A DNA stretch of 64,000 bases, taken from contig NZ_BDBD01000005.1 in assembly GCF_001612805.1 (NCBI RefSeq), forward strand, positions 48,617 to 112,616, written 5' to 3'. This DNA is from Nocardia coubleae NBRC 108252 (GTDB lineage: Bacteria > Actinomycetota > Actinomycetes > Mycobacteriales > Mycobacteriaceae). A program made the translations under genes and the position numbers. Under the pieces are notes generated by a model. It saw only the letters and a program-made list of their open reading frames with translations, did not search any database and had not been told where the DNA came from. Position 1 is the first letter of the stretch. Each line of letters begins with the position of its first letter. This document shows positions 46,108-55,839 of this stretch, one piece after another.

Positions 46108-46555
46108 TCAGCGCACAAGGAGCGTATCGAGGCACTCTTCCAGGTCACGACCACGATGAAAACCGCGCTCGGTGATGAGGCGCACCGCGTTGCGTGCCTC
46201 TTGGATGTCGTGCTCTGTCGCCGCCGCGATCAGTTCGTGCAGGTCTGCCAGATCCTGCGGGCGCGTGTTGTCATCACGCGAAAGAAGTTTGAGCGTTCCG
46301 GCGCAAGCGGATCGTGGCGAGCCGTCCACTGTCGTGCTCGACGGACGCGTACATGACGTAGCCCGCGTCGAACATGCTTCGCACCACAGCTTCGGCATCG
46401 GCGTCGTCGCCTACTGCGACTGCGAGGTCGATGTCGTGTGTGAATCGGGGAATCGAGCGAGCCGAGACGGCGAACCCACCGACGAGGGCCCACCGATACC
46501 CCAGCTTGTCTATATCGGCTCGCGCGCGCCGCAGCGCAGATTCGAGTGCGTTCAC
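46108..46555 (-). pseudogene. Decayed AbiEii-type nucleotidyltransferase (type IV TA toxin)
   Basis: The N-terminal part (46555 to about 46300) reads RWALVGGFAVSARSIPRFTHDIDLAV, the GG(F/G)AV...DxD signature of AbiEii/COG2253 nucleotidyltransferases. After RLATIRLRR the frame changes. The C-terminal part (about 46305 to 46108) reads LKLLSRDDNTRPQDLADLHE and continues to RLITERGFHRGRDL. Compared with relatives, roughly 45-50 residues between the two parts are missing. So the gene carries a deletion and frameshift that should inactivate it. It overlaps the 66-residue gene upstream by four bases. Confidence 0.75.
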
Positions 46556-46752
46556 GCGAATCGGGCGGTCGGCTGACCGACTGCTTCACCGGTTCCAGAT
46601 CGGGACAAGAGCCAGGCAGCGACCTTGGCGTCGATTTCGGCTGCCGGTGCATTCGGATACAGACGACGCATCCGTGTGCGGTACATCTGCACGCCGAATT
46701 CGGACATCTCGAGGGCAAGCCGCAGCCTCTGAGCTGGTGTTCCTTCTGTCAC
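46552..46752 (-). CDS. Small partner of the AbiEii-type nucleotidyltransferase
   Basis: A 66-residue helical protein (MTEGTPAQRLRLALEMSEFG, then RLYPNAPAAEIDAKVAAWLL). Proteins like this stand directly before AbiEii-like toxins in actinobacteria, with ATGA overlap as here. It could be an antitoxin or accessory subunit. The partner gene is broken, so any toxin activity is probably lost. Confidence 0.65.
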   Translation of the reverse strand: MTEGTPAQRLRLALEMSEFGVQMYRTRMRRLYPNAPAAEIDAKVAAWLLSRSGTGEAVGQPTARFA

Positions 46753-46775
46753 TCCCCCAGGTTACGTCAGAACGC

Positions 46776-46813
46776 CGACGGACCCGTTCGCACATGCGAA
46801 CGGGCCCGTCGGG
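46776..46813. terminator. Terminator after ilvC
   Basis: CCGACGG-A-CCCGTTCGCA pairs with TGCGAACGGG-C-CCGTCGG around a two-base loop, one mismatch in 18. It lies 13 bases past the ilvC stop. Confidence 0.8.
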
Positions 46814-46825
46814 GAACTGCGGAAC

Positions 46826-47863
<1,038 letters not shown>

Positions 47864-47899
47864 TTAAGAAAAGTTATCGCGGAGGTCGCTGAGGTCGGC

Positions 47900-48403
47900 T
47901 CAGCGGGTCGCGGTGATGGACTTGGGACCGCGGCCGACGGCCACGACACCGGACTGCACGATCTCGCGGATCCCGTACGGCTCGACCATGCGCAGCAGCG
48001 CGTCGAGCTTGGACCGGGTGCCGGTCGCCTCGATGGTGAGCGCGTCGGGCGACACGTCGATCACCTTGGCGCGGAACAACTGCACGGCCTCGATCACCTG
48101 CGTGCGCACCGAGGCGTCGGCGCGCACCTTCACCAGGATCAGCTCGCGGGCCACCGACGCGTCGGCGTCCTGCTCCACGATCTTGATGACGTTGACCAGC
48201 TTGTTGAGCTGCTTGGTGACCTGCTCGAGCGGCAGATCGTCGACGGTGACGACGATCGTCATGCGCGAGATCTCGGGAATCTCGGTGCCGCCCACGGCAA
48301 GAGACTCGATGTTGAAGCCGCGGCGCGAGAACAGGCTCGCGACACGCGCCAGCACGCCCGGCTTGTCCTCGACGAGAACGCTCAGCGTGTGGGTCGTACT
48401 CAT
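47900..48403 (-). CDS. ilvN: Acetolactate synthase regulatory subunit
   Basis: A 167-residue subunit with an N-terminal ACT domain ([20 protein letters not shown]) that gives valine feedback, and a C-terminal ALS_ss domain. Start overlaps the ilvB stop by four bases, so translation is coupled and subunit ratio is held. Confidence 0.97.
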   Translation of the reverse strand: MSTTHTLSVLVEDKPGVLARVASLFSRRGFNIESLAVGGTEIPEISRMTIVVTVDDLPLEQVTKQLNKLVNVIKIVEQDADASVARELILVKVRADASVRTQVIEAVQLFRAKVIDVSPDALTIEATGTRSKLDALLRMVEPYGIREIVQSGVVAVGRGPKSITATR

Positions 48404-50328
48404 GCTTCGGTGCCCTTCTCGAATGCGCCCTGCTCACGTTCCATCGCCTCGTGGATGACGGCGGGTTCGGAGACCTGCTCGTCGTCGTCGAACAGCGGGC
48501 GGATACCGCGGGCGAACATGATCTCGTCGTTGCTGGTGCCCGCGGCGACCATCGGCCACACCTGGGCGTCCTTGCCGACGATGAAGTCGATCACGACCGG
48601 CCGGTCGGTGATGGCCTGCGCCTGGCGGATGGCGTCCTCGACCTCGTCTTCCTTCTCCACGCGGATGCCGACGCAACCCAGCGCCTCGGCCAGCTTGACG
48701 AAGTCGGGGATACGCAGGGTGTGCGTGCCCAGATCGGTGTTGGAGTAGCGCTGTTCGTAGAACAGGGTCTGCCACTGGCGGACCATGCCGAGGTTGCCGT
48801 TGTTGATGAGCGCGACCTTGATCGGCACACCCTCCACCGCGCAGGTGGCCAGCTCCTGGTTGGTCATCTGGAAGCAGCCGTCACCGTCGACCGCCCAGAC
48901 CTCCTTCTCCGGAGCACCCATCTTGGCGCCCATGGCGGCGGGCACCGCGTAACCCATGGTGCCCAGGCCACCGGAGTTCAGCCAGGTGCGCGGCTTCTCG
49001 TACTTGACGAACTGCGCGGCCCACATCTGGTGCTGGCCGACACCGGCGCAGTACACCGCGTCGGGTCCGGCCAGGCGGCCGAGGGTCTCGATGACGTATT
49101 CCGGCGACAGCGAACCGTCGCTCGGGGTCTTCCAGCCCAGCGGGTAGTTGTCGCGGATGTCGCTGAGGTAGGCCCACCACTCGGTGAGGTTCAGCAGCGG
49201 CGCCGCACCGGACTGCGGGTCGGCCTTGAGGGTCTCGATGAGCTCGATGATGACCTCGCGCGCGTCACCGACGATCGGGACGTCGGCGTGGCGGTTCTTG
49301 CCGATCTCGGCCGGGTCGATGTCGGCGTGGATGACCTTCGCGTCGGGCGCGAAGGAATCCAGCTGACCGGTGACGCGGTCGTCGAAACGGGCGCCGAGGG
49401 TGATCAGCAGGTCCGACTTCTGCAGGGCTGCAACAGCACCGACGGTGCCGTGCATGCCGGGCATGCCCATGTTCAGCGTGTGGCTGTCGGGGAACGCGCC
49501 ACGCGCCATCAGGGTGGTGACCACCGGGATGCCGGTCAGCTCGGCGAGTTCGAGCAGTTCGGCCGAGGCGTCGGACTTGATGACACCGCCGCCCACATAC
49601 AGCACGGGCTGCTTGGACTCGAGGATCATCCGGGCCGCTTCGCGCACCTGCTTGCCGTGCGGCTTGGTGACCGGACGGTAGCCGGGCAGACGCATCTCCG
49701 GCGGCCACGAGAACGTGGTCTGGGCCTGCAGGGCGTCCTTGGTGATGTCGACGAGCACCGCGCCCGGACGGCCGGAGGAGGCCAGGTAGAACGCCTCGGC
49801 CAGGATGCGCGGGATGTCGGCGGGGTCCTTCACCAGGAAGTTGTGCTTGGTGATCGGCATGGTGATGCCGGAGATGTCGGCTTCCTGGAAGGCGTCGGTG
49901 CCGACCAGGCTCGACGGCACCTGGCCGGTGATCGCCACGATCGGGACCGAGTCCATCTGGGCGTCGGCCAGCGGGGTCACCAGGTTGGTGGCGCCGGGGC
50001 CGGATGTGGCCATACACACACCGACCTTGCCGGAGGCCTGCGCGTAACCGGTCGCCGCGTGACCGGCGCCCTGCTCGTGGCGCACCAGCACGTGGCGGAC
50101 CTTCTTGGAGTCGAAGAGCGGGTCGTAGACGGGAAGGACCGCACCGCCCGGAATGCCGAATACGGTGTCGACGTCGAGCTCTTCGAGGGATCGGACCACC
50201 GACTGCGCGCCGGTGACGCGCTCGGGCGCGACCTGGCGACGGGCGGGGGTGGTCGCCGGGTTAGCGGCTCCCGTTGAAGGCGCTGACCTGCGGGCCGATG
50301 GCCCGGGTCGTGCGGTAGGTGCACTCAC
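48400..50328 (-). CDS. ilvB: Acetolactate synthase catalytic subunit
   Basis: A 642-residue ThDP/FAD enzyme, first common step of branched-chain synthesis. The catalytic Glu lies in [14 protein letters not shown], and the ThDP-magnesium motif in [18 protein letters not shown] 50328 is the start (AGGA nine bases before); a reading from 50388 would run through the terminator-like leader. The first 35 residues are a non-conserved Ala/Pro/Arg-rich head, as in mycobacteria. Probable attenuation in the leader. Confidence 0.96.
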   Translation of the reverse strand: MSAPTARPGPSARRSAPSTGAANPATTPARRQVAPERVTGAQSVVRSLEELDVDTVFGIPGGAVLPVYDPLFDSKKVRHVLVRHEQGAGHAATGYAQASGKVGVCMATSGPGATNLVTPLADAQMDSVPIVAITGQVPSSLVGTDAFQEADISGITMPITKHNFLVKDPADIPRILAEAFYLASSGRPGAVLVDITKDALQAQTTFSWPPEMRLPGYRPVTKPHGKQVREAARMILESKQPVLYVGGGVIKSDASAELLELAELTGIPVVTTLMARGAFPDSHTLNMGMPGMHGTVGAVAALQKSDLLITLGARFDDRVTGQLDSFAPDAKVIHADIDPAEIGKNRHADVPIVGDAREVIIELIETLKADPQSGAAPLLNLTEWWAYLSDIRDNYPLGWKTPSDGSLSPEYVIETLGRLAGPDAVYCAGVGQHQMWAAQFVKYEKPRTWLNSGGLGTMGYAVPAAMGAKMGAPEKEVWAVDGDGCFQMTNQELATCAVEGVPIKVALINNGNLGMVRQWQTLFYEQRYSNTDLGTHTLRIPDFVKLAEALGCVGIRVEKEDEVEDAIRQAQAITDRPVVIDFIVGKDAQVWPMVAAGTSNDEIMFARGIRPLFDDDEQVSEPAVIHEAMEREQGAFEKGTEA

Positions 50329-50388
50329 CGTCTTCGTTCCTAACTGTGTTGTTCTGACTCCGGACTGGCGCGGAATTCGCCGGAACAC

Positions 50389-50424
50389 AAAAAAGCCCCC
50401 GATCAGCGCATGGCTGTTCGAGGG
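50389..50424 (-). terminator. T-tailed hairpin 60 bases before ilvB, probable attenuator
   Basis: On the minus strand CCCTCGA-A-CAGC pairs with GCTG-A-TCGGGGG (11 pairs, one mismatch, one G-T) around CATGC, followed by CTTTTTT. It lies between the predicted promoter and the ilvB start, so it must be read through for expression. In the leader upstream, a 14-codon frame at 50516-50472 reads MNRSELVLGRRVQR, but it lacks a clear ribosome site. A shorter frame MTHRFTHE from TTG near 50551 has a good ribosome site but no branched-chain codons. Confidence 0.7.
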
Positions 50425-50569
50425 TGGCGCGTCGCAACGCGAGCTGACGTATTCGACTCAGGCAGTCAGGCTCAACGCTGGACGCGCCGGCCGAGTACGA
50501 GCTCGCTTCGATTCACGGCTACGACGTTATTCGTGTGTGAACCGATGAGTCAAACAGGCTACCTTTCGT

Positions 50570-50586
50570 GTCCCATTATGTGGGAC
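50570..50586. promoter_or_regulatory. GTCCCA-N5-TGGGAC palindrome over the ilvB -10 box
   Basis: A perfect 6-base inverted repeat. On the minus strand it contains CATAAT (50580-50575), a good -10 box that would start the ilvBNC transcript near 50568, a leader of about 240 bases. A repressor bound here would block ilvBNC and perhaps the divergent gene. Confidence 0.5.
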
Positions 50587-50632
50587 GCGAGTGGTTGCGT
50601 GGGTCCGTATACCGAGATGCGAGGATGGTGGG

Positions 50633-51421
50633 GTGTCATCACCGCATCAGTCCGTGCCACCGGCTAAATCGTCCCACACCGCCGACGAGACGACCGCGAC
50701 GGGTCGGCCCGCGCGACCCGGTGGCCTGCGCGCCGCCGGTCCCGGCAGGCTCGCGGCCATCGCCGCGGTGGTACTGGCGTACCTGATCTTCGTCGTCGTC
50801 GGCACCGCGCAGGACTGGTCGCTCGGGCTGCGGATCGGGCTCGTCGTGCCGACCGCCGTCGTCGTGTGGTTGCTGATTCCACGCAAGGAGAGCGGGCCGA
50901 CGCCGGGCGTGCACGTGATCGGTGTGCCACGGCTGGCCTACATCGGCGTGCTGGTCCTGGCGTTCTGCGTGTTCTTCGCGTTCGTCGGCTGGCCGATCGC
51001 CCTGTGGTGGCTGCTGCTGGCGCCGGTGATCGCCGTGTGGTGGGTGACGCGCACGCACACAACGGTTTCCGATGCGGGGCTCGACCTCTCCACGATGGTC
51101 TCCTCGAAGCACCTCGACTGGGCACAGGTCAAGGGCATCAGCATCCCCAAGCGTGGTTACATCCGGGCCCGGCTCGCCGACGACTCCGAGGTGAAGCTGC
51201 CCGCCGTCGGTTACGACCGGTTGCGTGAGCTGATCGAGGCATCCGACGGCCGGTTGCCTGATGTGTTCGCGGCGGCCGAAGCTGCCGAAGCCGAGCGTCT
51301 CGCCGCTGAGCGCGCGCAGGCCGACGCGTCGACCGACACCGATGCCGACGCGCCGGGAGCACCCACCGGCGAGACCGAAACGCACTCCGGCGAGACCGAG
51401 GAGCCCGGCACCACACGGTGA
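50633..51421 (+). CDS. PH-domain membrane protein (CFP-6-like)
   Basis: A 262-residue protein. Three membrane helices lie at about 40-60, 67-83 and 100-140 (two close together), followed by a bacterial PH-type domain (TTVSDAGLDLSTMVSSKHLD, then WAQVKGISIPKRGYIRARLA). The C-terminus is acidic and low-complexity. It resembles Rv3004 (Cfp6), which sits in the same place divergent from ilvB. GTG 50633 follows GAGG at eight bases. Function unknown. Confidence 0.8.
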   Translation: MSSPHQSVPPAKSSHTADETTATGRPARPGGLRAAGPGRLAAIAAVVLAYLIFVVVGTAQDWSLGLRIGLVVPTAVVVWLLIPRKESGPTPGVHVIGVPRLAYIGVLVLAFCVFFAFVGWPIALWWLLLAPVIAVWWVTRTHTTVSDAGLDLSTMVSSKHLDWAQVKGISIPKRGYIRARLADDSEVKLPAVGYDRLRELIEASDGRLPDVFAAAEAAEAERLAAERAQADASTDTDADAPGAPTGETETHSGETEEPGTTR

Positions 51422-51790
51422 CCACCTCGCCCCGGCCCGACCCTGGGCGCCGCGGAATGCCGAGCCACTCGGCACATCGGCGCCGAGAGCTACGCGCCAC
51501 CGAGCGCACTGTGGGAATCCACACGATGCCGCACAGAGTTGCACCGGTAAGCTGACGGCACCGGGCACCCTCGCGCCGACGGCACCACCGCGGCGACACC
51601 CTCCGGAGCGACACTCCCGCCTCGAGCCCGGTTCCCCACCCCTGCACCGACGACCGGCGCGACGCGACCACCGCCCGCCGGAGTAACGTGCAGGGTTGCC
51701 GGACGCACCGCGCCCGCGCTCTGTGCCGCGCAGGTCAGCCCCCTGCGCGCCCGCCGCGAGCGCACCCAGCGACATTTGACGAGGACTCCC
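51422..51790. other. Intergenic region before ilvD
   Basis: 369 bases between the PH-domain gene and ilvD. It should contain the ilvD promoter. No coding frame with family similarity, tRNA or clear hairpin was found. Confidence 0.4.
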
Positions 51791-53632
51791 ATGCCACCGC
51801 TTCGCTCACGCACCACCACCATCGGCCGCAATGCCGCGGGCGCTCGTTCGCTCTGGCGCGCGACCGGCATGACCGACTCCGATTTCGGCAAGCCGATCAT
51901 CGCGATCGCGAATTCCTACACCCAGTTCGTGCCCGGCCACGTGCACCTGAAGAACATGGGCGACATCGTGGCCGAGGCGGTGCGCGCCGCCGGTGGTGTG
52001 CCGCGCGAATTCCACACCATCGCCGTCGACGACGGTATCGCCATGGGCCACGGCGGCATGCTCTACTCGCTGCCCTCCCGCGAGATCATCGCCGACTCGG
52101 TCGAGTACATGGCCAACGCGCACACCGCCGACGCGCTGGTGTGTATCTCCAACTGCGACAAGATCACTCCCGGCATGCTCAACGCCGCGATGCGCCTCAA
52201 CATCCCCGCCGTGTTCGTCTCCGGTGGGCCGATGGAGGCCGGTAAGGCCGTGGTCGTCGACGGTGTGGCGCACGCACCGCTCGACCTGGTGAGCGCGATC
52301 TCGGCGAGCGCGAGCCAGGCGGTGTCCGACGAAGGCCTCGACGAGGTCGAACGGTCCGCCTGCCCCACCTGTGGTTCGTGTTCGGGCATGTTCACCGCCA
52401 ACTCGATGAACTGCCTCACCGAGGCGCTCGGCCTCGCCCTGCCGGGCAACGGTTCCACCCTCGCCACCCACGCCGCGCGCCGCGCGCTGTTCGAGCGGGC
52501 GGGCACCGTCATCGTCGATATCGCCAAGCGCTGGTACCAGGACGACGACGCCTCGGTGCTGCCCCGAAACGTCGCCAACGCCAAGGCCTTCCGCAACGCG
52601 ATGGCCCTCGACGTGGCGATGGGCGGTTCAACCAACACGGTGCTGCACACTCTCGCCGCCGCTCAGGAAGGCGAGATCGACTTCGATCTGCAGACCATCG
52701 ACGAGATCAGCCGCCGGGTGCCGTGTCTGTCGAAGGTGTCGCCCAACTCCGACTACCACATGGAAGATGTGCACCGCGCCGGCGGCATTCCCGCCATCCT
52801 CGGTGAGCTGCGCCGCGGCGGCCTGCTCGAGTTGGACGTCACCACCGTGCACACCGCGAGCTACGAGGAATTCCTCGACACCTGGGACATCCGCTCCGGC
52901 AAGGCTTCCGAGGAGGCCATTGAACTGTTCCACGCCGCCCCCGGCGGGGTCCGCACGGTGGAACCGTTCTCCACCAGCAACCGCTGGTCCTCGCTCGATA
53001 CCGATGCCGCCGGTGGCTGCATCCGCGACATCGAGCACGCCTACACGGTCGAAGGCGGGCTGTGCGTGTTGCGCGGCAACATCGCTCCCGACGGCGCGAT
53101 CCTCAAGACCGCGGGCATCGACGAGGAACTGTTCACCTTCGAGGGCCCGGCCGTGGTGGTCGAGTCGCAGGAGGAGGCGGTGTCGATGATCCTCGGCAAG
53201 AAGATCCAGCCCGGCGATGTGGTCGTCGTGCGCTACGAGGGCCCGGCCGGTGGTCCCGGCATGCAGGAGATGCTGCACCCCACCTCGTTCCTCAAGGGCC
53301 TCGGCCTGGGCAAGGTGTGCGCGCTGATCACCGACGGCCGCTTCTCCGGCGGCACCTCGGGCCTGTCGATCGGTCACGTCTCCCCCGAGGCCGCCTCCGG
53401 CGGTGTCATCGGCCTGATCGAGAACGGCGACCGCATCCGCATCGACGTCCACACCCGTGCCCTCGAGGTGCTGGTGTCCGACGAGGTGCTCGCCGAACGC
53501 CGCGCGAAGATGGAAGCCTCGGAGCGCCCGTGGCAGCCGGTGAACCGCGACCGCACGGTCACCACTGCCCTGCGCGCATACGCGGCCCTGGCCACGTCGG
53601 CCGACAAGGGCGCGGTCCGCAAGCTGCCGTAA
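51791..53632 (+). CDS. ilvD: Dihydroxy-acid dehydratase
   Basis: A 613-residue iron-sulfur dehydratase, penultimate step of valine/isoleucine synthesis. Cluster-binding cysteines are in [13 protein letters not shown] (about 123-135) and [20 protein letters not shown] (about 194-213). The catalytic end [20 protein letters not shown] is intact. ATG 51791 follows GAGGA at five bases; the frame opens 15 bases earlier at a TTG. In M. tuberculosis ilvD is not beside ilvBNC. Confidence 0.97.
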   Translation: MPPLRSRTTTIGRNAAGARSLWRATGMTDSDFGKPIIAIANSYTQFVPGHVHLKNMGDIVAEAVRAAGGVPREFHTIAVDDGIAMGHGGMLYSLPSREIIADSVEYMANAHTADALVCISNCDKITPGMLNAAMRLNIPAVFVSGGPMEAGKAVVVDGVAHAPLDLVSAISASASQAVSDEGLDEVERSACPTCGSCSGMFTANSMNCLTEALGLALPGNGSTLATHAARRALFERAGTVIVDIAKRWYQDDDASVLPRNVANAKAFRNAMALDVAMGGSTNTVLHTLAAAQEGEIDFDLQTIDEISRRVPCLSKVSPNSDYHMEDVHRAGGIPAILGELRRGGLLELDVTTVHTASYEEFLDTWDIRSGKASEEAIELFHAAPGGVRTVEPFSTSNRWSSLDTDAAGGCIRDIEHAYTVEGGLCVLRGNIAPDGAILKTAGIDEELFTFEGPAVVVESQEEAVSMILGKKIQPGDVVVVRYEGPAGGPGMQEMLHPTSFLKGLGLGKVCALITDGRFSGGTSGLSIGHVSPEAASGGVIGLIENGDRIRIDVHTRALEVLVSDEVLAERRAKMEASERPWQPVNRDRTVTTALRAYAALATSADKGAVRKLP

Positions 53633-53643
53633 GTCGAAAAGAG

Positions 53644-53675
53644 ATGGCGGCCCCCGGAAATCCGAGGGCCGCCAT
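53644..53675. terminator. Terminator between ilvD and the DoxX gene
   Basis: ATGGCGGCCC pairs exactly with GGGCCGCCAT with an inner partial CCGG/CCGA pairing, between two convergent stops. Confidence 0.75.
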
Positions 53676-53711
53676 TCCCATTTGCCATGGGCGACAACTG
53701 ATCGGGTCAGC

Positions 53712-54557
53712 TCAGAAGGGGCCGATGCCCTTCAAGGGGTTGCCGCCGTGGAGGAACCAGTAGGTGCCGATGGCAGCGGCGATCGCCAGCAGGACCACCA
53801 CGAAGGAGCCGTAGGCGGGGCGGGTGGCCCAGCCGCGGGTGCGGTCGAGGGACCAGCGGCCCGGGCCGGTGAGGATGATCGCCAGCGCGGCACCGGCGAG
53901 GATGGTGTCGATCTCCACGCCGGACTTGGTCGCCGCGTTGTACTGGAAACCCGGGATCATGCCCTGCTTCCACATCCACGCGTTGGAGATGGTCGCGAGG
54001 ATGGCGCCCGCGGCGAGCGGGGTGGCCAGGCCGAGGACGAGCAGCACGCCGCCACCGAGTTCACCGGCGATCACCAGGGCGGTGGCCAGCGACGGGTGGT
54101 CCCAGCCGCCGCCCGCCATCATGTCCTTGGTTCCGTCGATGCCGGGGCCGTGGAACCAGCCGGTCAGCTTCTGCAGACCGTGGTAGATGAAAGTGCCGCC
54201 GACCACCAGGCGCAGCACGAACAGGCCGAAGTCGAGAGTGCCGCGCCGGGCCTCACGGTTGCGGCGCTGCAGGCGGACCGATTCCGCCGACGCGGCCGTC
54301 GCGGGCGGGATCGTCGCGTAGCCGTAGTCGTCGTCGCGGGCGGCACCGGTCTCGGCGCTGCTCGCGGTGGGGACCTCGTCGCCGGGATCCAGGCCGAGGT
54401 CCTCGTCGGTGCGCGGCACGTCCTTGGGATCGGGCTTGCGCATCTGCGTGGTCGGCGAATCGAAGGGGCTGGTCACCGGCCGACCCGCCGCGGAGGCGGC
54501 CTCTCCGGCCCGCGCCGTCCCGTCATCGGGGGAAGTGTCGTTCGACTTGTCGGTCAC
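53712..54557 (-). CDS. DoxX-family membrane protein
   Basis: A 281-residue protein. Residues 1-105 are disordered and acidic/Pro-rich; the remainder is a four-helix DoxX domain (LFVLRLVVGGTFIYHGLQKL, about 112-131, and AGELGGGVLLVLGLATPLAA, about 164-183). In mycobacteria the homologue (Rv3005c, SseC-like context MRC) helps resistance to oxidative stress through a membrane complex with superoxide dismutase. Position between ilvBN and lppZ is conserved. ATG 54557 is the start. Confidence 0.88.
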   Translation of the reverse strand: MTDKSNDTSPDDGTARAGEAASAAGRPVTSPFDSPTTQMRKPDPKDVPRTDEDLGLDPGDEVPTASSAETGAARDDDYGYATIPPATAASAESVRLQRRNREARRGTLDFGLFVLRLVVGGTFIYHGLQKLTGWFHGPGIDGTKDMMAGGGWDHPSLATALVIAGELGGGVLLVLGLATPLAAGAILATISNAWMWKQGMIPGFQYNAATKSGVEIDTILAGAALAIILTGPGRWSLDRTRGWATRPAYGSFVVVLLAIAAAIGTYWFLHGGNPLKGIGPF

Positions 54558-54647
54558 GGTCTCACCTTAGGACGTGGGATCGCGGTGCGCCGCCCTTCGC
54601 CGCATCAGGCGTGTCAGCCCCGCTCGACTGCCGGTAACGTCTGCACC

Positions 54648-55769
54648 ATGAGTTCGGTATTCGCGGGCCGCGTGGCAGTCGGATTGGCGCTCGGCACGAT
54701 TCTGGTCGCCGGGTGTGCCCGATTCGACGAGTCGGCGTCCAGCCCGTTCACCACCGAGCCGTCGATCGGCGGTGCCAACGCGGAACCGAAGCCGCCGCAG
54801 GACTCGCCCTCGCAGGCGCCGCGCCCGACCGGGCCGTGTATCGACCCTGATCCCAATGTCATCGCCACCTGCCTCGATTCGGCCGCCGGGCTGATCGCGG
54901 TGGGTGACGGCGCGCTGGTCGCCGAGCGCCGCACCGGTCGCATCCTGTCGGTGACCCCGGTCGACGCGAGCACTCCGCAGCCACCGCCGGAGGAGGTCGC
55001 GGTGCTGCCCGTCGACGGGTCGGGCGACGGTGGCATCTCCGATATCACCTTGTCCCCGACCTTCTCCGAGGACGGGCTGATGTACGCCTACATCACCACC
55101 GGCAGCGACAACCGGGTGGTCCGCCTGTCCCGCGACGGCGCGCCGAAGGAGATCCTCACCGGAATCCCCAAGGGCGCCACCGGGAATCGCGGCGCGCTGG
55201 AATGGGCGACACCGACCCAGCTGCTGGTCCTCACCGGCGATGCGGGCAATCCCGGCACCGCGGCCGATCCCGGCTCGCTCGGGGGCAAACTGTTGCGGCT
55301 GGACTCGCCGTCGTCGGGCGCGAACACTCCGCAGGTGGTCGCCTCGGGCATCGGCACCGCCGGAGACCTGTGCCGTGACGGCAAGGACGGCATGTGGGTC
55401 ACCGACCGCACCGCCGCCGAGGACCGACTGCAGCATCTCGGCACCGACGGCACCCTCACCGTGTCGTGGACCTGGCCCGACCGCCCCGGCGTCGGCGGGT
55501 GCGCGGCGACCACCGACGGTGTGGCCGTCGCCCTCACCGAAGGAAAGGCACTCGCCGCCGTCACCGCCGACATGACCACCTTCGCGGTCACCACCGCGCC
55601 CACCCTGATCGCCCAGGACAAGTACGGCAAGCTGCTCGGCGCCACGGGTGGTGCCGACGGCGCCGTGTGGGTGAGCACGGTCAACAAAACCGACGGCGCC
55701 CCAGGCGAATTCGACGACCGCGTCGTGCGCATCCCATCGCCCCAGGGCGGCGCGGGCGGCCCCGACTAG
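54648..55769 (+). CDS. lppZ: LppZ-like lipoprotein with PQQ/glucose-sorbosone dehydrogenase fold
   Basis: A 373-residue exported lipoprotein. The lipobox is LVAGC (Cys near residue 23). The body is a six-bladed beta-propeller of the soluble glucose/sorbosone dehydrogenase type (ISDITLSPTFSEDGLMYAYI, then KLLRLDSPSSGANTPQVVAS). Whether it binds a quinone cofactor is not known. ATG 54648 is chosen because it begins the signal peptide; the frame is open well upstream through the DoxX gene. The Rv3005c-Rv3006 order is kept. Confidence 0.88.
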   Translation: MSSVFAGRVAVGLALGTILVAGCARFDESASSPFTTEPSIGGANAEPKPPQDSPSQAPRPTGPCIDPDPNVIATCLDSAAGLIAVGDGALVAERRTGRILSVTPVDASTPQPPPEEVAVLPVDGSGDGGISDITLSPTFSEDGLMYAYITTGSDNRVVRLSRDGAPKEILTGIPKGATGNRGALEWATPTQLLVLTGDAGNPGTAADPGSLGGKLLRLDSPSSGANTPQVVASGIGTAGDLCRDGKDGMWVTDRTAAEDRLQHLGTDGTLTVSWTWPDRPGVGGCAATTDGVAVALTEGKALAAVTADMTTFAVTTAPTLIAQDKYGKLLGATGGADGAVWVSTVNKTDGAPGEFDDRVVRIPSPQGGAGGPD

Positions 55770-55790
55770 AGCTTCGGCGGCCGAGAGCCG

Positions 55791-55828
55791 GCCCAACTGT
55801 TCTCCGCGAACAGCGAGAACAGTTGGGC
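55791..55828. terminator. Terminator between lppZ and gatB
   Basis: CCCAACTGTTCTC pairs exactly with GAGAACAGTTGGG around a 10-base loop, between convergent stops. Confidence 0.8.
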
Positions 55829-55839
55829 TGCTTCGTTTC

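Noticed and set aside
50329..50568. T-box riboswitch before ilvB
   Set aside because: No AGGGTGGNACCGCG-like T-box core was found in the leader; only a terminator hairpin is seen.
53682..54647. N-terminal extension of the LppZ-like protein
   Set aside because: It would overlap the whole DoxX gene; the signal peptide and lipobox set the start at 54648.
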